A stretch of DNA of 64,000 bases from Bathymodiolus brooksi (lineage: Eukaryota; Mollusca; Bivalvia; Mytilida; Modiolidae): positions 115,633,534-115,697,533 of the forward strand of contig OY804580.1 of NCBI GenBank assembly GCA_963680875.1. Direction: 5' to 3'. Positions 63,180 to 64,000 of the stretch are shown here, one piece after another; positions within the stretch are counted from its first letter, which is position 1, and each line of letters begins with the position of its first letter. The notes under the pieces are model-generated. The model saw nothing but the letters and a program-made list of their open reading frames with translations. It had not been told where the DNA came from and did not search any database. Made by a program: the position numbers and the translations under genes.

Positions 63180-63509
63180 TGTAATACCCTTGTAGAATAG
63201 CCGTAAAGTTGTTATATCCTTGTAGAATAGTCGTAAAGTTGTTATATCGTTGTAGAATAGCCGTAAAGTTGCTATGTCGTTGTAGAATAGCCGTAAAGTT
63301 GTTATTTCCTTGTAGAATAGCCGTAAAGTTGTTATATCTTTGTAGAATAGTCGTAAAGTTGTTATATCCTTGTAGAATAGTCGTAAAGTTGTTATATCCT
63401 TGAATAATAGTCGTAAAGTTGTTATATCGTTGTAGAATAGTCGTAAAGTTGTTATATCGTTGTAGAATAGTCGTAAAGTTGTTATATCGTTGTAGAATAG
63501 TCGTAAAGT
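63180..63509 (+). repeat. 330-bp tandem duplication, right copy
   Basis: Abuts the left copy and is the same apart from scattered single-base variants. The order then passes to TTCTTATAT and GTCCTCTAATTG near 63.5 kb. Confidence 0.78.
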
Positions 63510-64000
63510 TCTTATATCGTTGTAGAATAGTCGTAAAGTTGTTATATCCTTATAGAATAGTCCTCTAATTGTTATATCGTTGTAGAATAGTCGTAAAGTT
63601 GTTATATCGTTGTAGAATAGTCGTAAAGTTGTTATATCGTTGTAGAATAGCCGTAAAGTTATTATATTGTTGTAGAATAGTCGTAAAGTTCCTATATCGT
63701 TGTAGAATAGCCGTAAAGTTGTTATATCGTTGTAGAATAGTCGTAAAGTTGTTATATCGTTGTAGAATAGCCGTAACGTTGTTATATCGTTGTCGAATAG
63801 TCGTAAAGTTGTTATATCGTTGTAGAATAGCCGTAGCGTTGTTATATCGTTGTAGAATAGTCGTAAAGTTGTTATATCGTTGTAGAATAGCCGTAAAGTT
63901 GTTATATCGTTGTAGAATAGCCGTAAAGTTGTTAAATCCTTGTAGAATAGCCGTAAAGTTGTTATATTTTTGTAGAATAGTCGTAAAGTTGTTATATCGT

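Larger units (their letters stand above)
14791..64000 (+). repeat. Array 2: 30-bp satellite, about 1640 tandem copies
   Basis: A 30-bp unit (reference copy 14951-14980) starts TTGTTATATCGTTGTAGAAT and ends AGCCGTAAAG. Its composition is A9 T11 G7 C3 with two CpGs. Frequent variants are GCCGTAAAG/GTCGTAAAG, ATCGTTG/ATCCTTG/ATCTTTG/ATTGTTG, TTGTTATAT/TTGCTATAT/TTCCTATAT/TTCTTATAT, and the stop-making GTCCTCTAATTG. Orientation is constant. At least fifteen 29-bp units and three 31-bp units shift the register. One + frame reads LLYRCRIAVK, and two - frames read LRLFYNDITT and NFTAILQRYN. Stop-free frames are expected from a 30-bp unit and do not show coding. The array continues past the right edge. 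Confidence 0.97.
55736..64000 (+). repeat. Array 2, class 2 domain (third block, open to the right)
   Basis: Begins with the class-2 series (AATGGTCG at 56057, GATTAGCCGCAATG near 56475, GTAATACCC near 56733). It is then built from smaller tandem duplications with offsets of about 1380, 540, 1050 and 330 bp. It runs off the window edge in ordinary 30-bp units. Confidence 0.72.

Noticed and set aside
14791..64000. CRISPR array
   Set aside because: A 30-bp repeat length is in the CRISPR range, but there are no spacers: units are directly contiguous and the whole unit is conserved. No cas-like gene is present.
14791..64000. CENP-B box or telomere-like motif in the 30-bp unit
   Set aside because: No match to the mammalian CENP-B box core (TTCG with a downstream CGGG), and no TTAGG- or TTAGGG-type tandem motif, was seen on either strand.
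1..64000. Common origin of the 48-bp and 30-bp monomers
   Set aside because: No shared stretch beyond short chance words such as GTAG or TATG was seen on either strand.

Overview
The window is satellite DNA from end to end. I find no credible protein-coding gene, RNA gene, transposon, CRISPR array, promoter or terminator. Two unrelated tandem-repeat arrays lie side by side, separated by an assembly gap. About 64 kb of satellite with nested higher-order repeats (HORs) and a placeholder gap points to a eukaryotic chromosome assembly, in a heterochromatic, possibly centromeric or subtelomeric block. I do not recognise either monomer and cannot name the organism.

Array 1 (1-14590) has a 48-bp monomer, about 304 copies, all in one orientation, 19/48 G+C and no CpG in the consensus. 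Rare indel units act as landmarks. They show HOR copies of 4508 bp (891-5398) and 3406 bp (5399-8804), a partial copy (8805-11215), then a plainer tail (11216-14590) ending in 20 consecutive units in which I see no variant. Positions 14591-14790 are exactly 200 N.

Array 2 (14791-64000) has a 30-bp monomer, about 1640 copies, one orientation, 10/30 G+C and two CpGs per unit. Its variant units form three families of longer modules, called class 0, 1 and 2 here. They occur in the order 0-1-2-1-1-2(long)-0-1-2-0-1-2. The long class-2 domain (about 21.8-48.9 kb) holds a 4950-bp HOR (1320+780+1320+1530 bp), an exact-looking 3901-bp tandem duplication, and an 8.2-kb block repeated at an offset of 12,122 bp with only two substitutions noticed by eye.

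Both monomer lengths are multiples of three and lack stops in some frames, so long open frames appear on both strands. They are arithmetic by-products of the repeats: homologous frames are broken by single-base indels, the 'proteins' are pure 10- or 16-residue repeats, and many apparent starts are TTG inside the monomer. No genes act together here. The content of interest is the duplication history and the chromatin-relevant sequence properties of the arrays.
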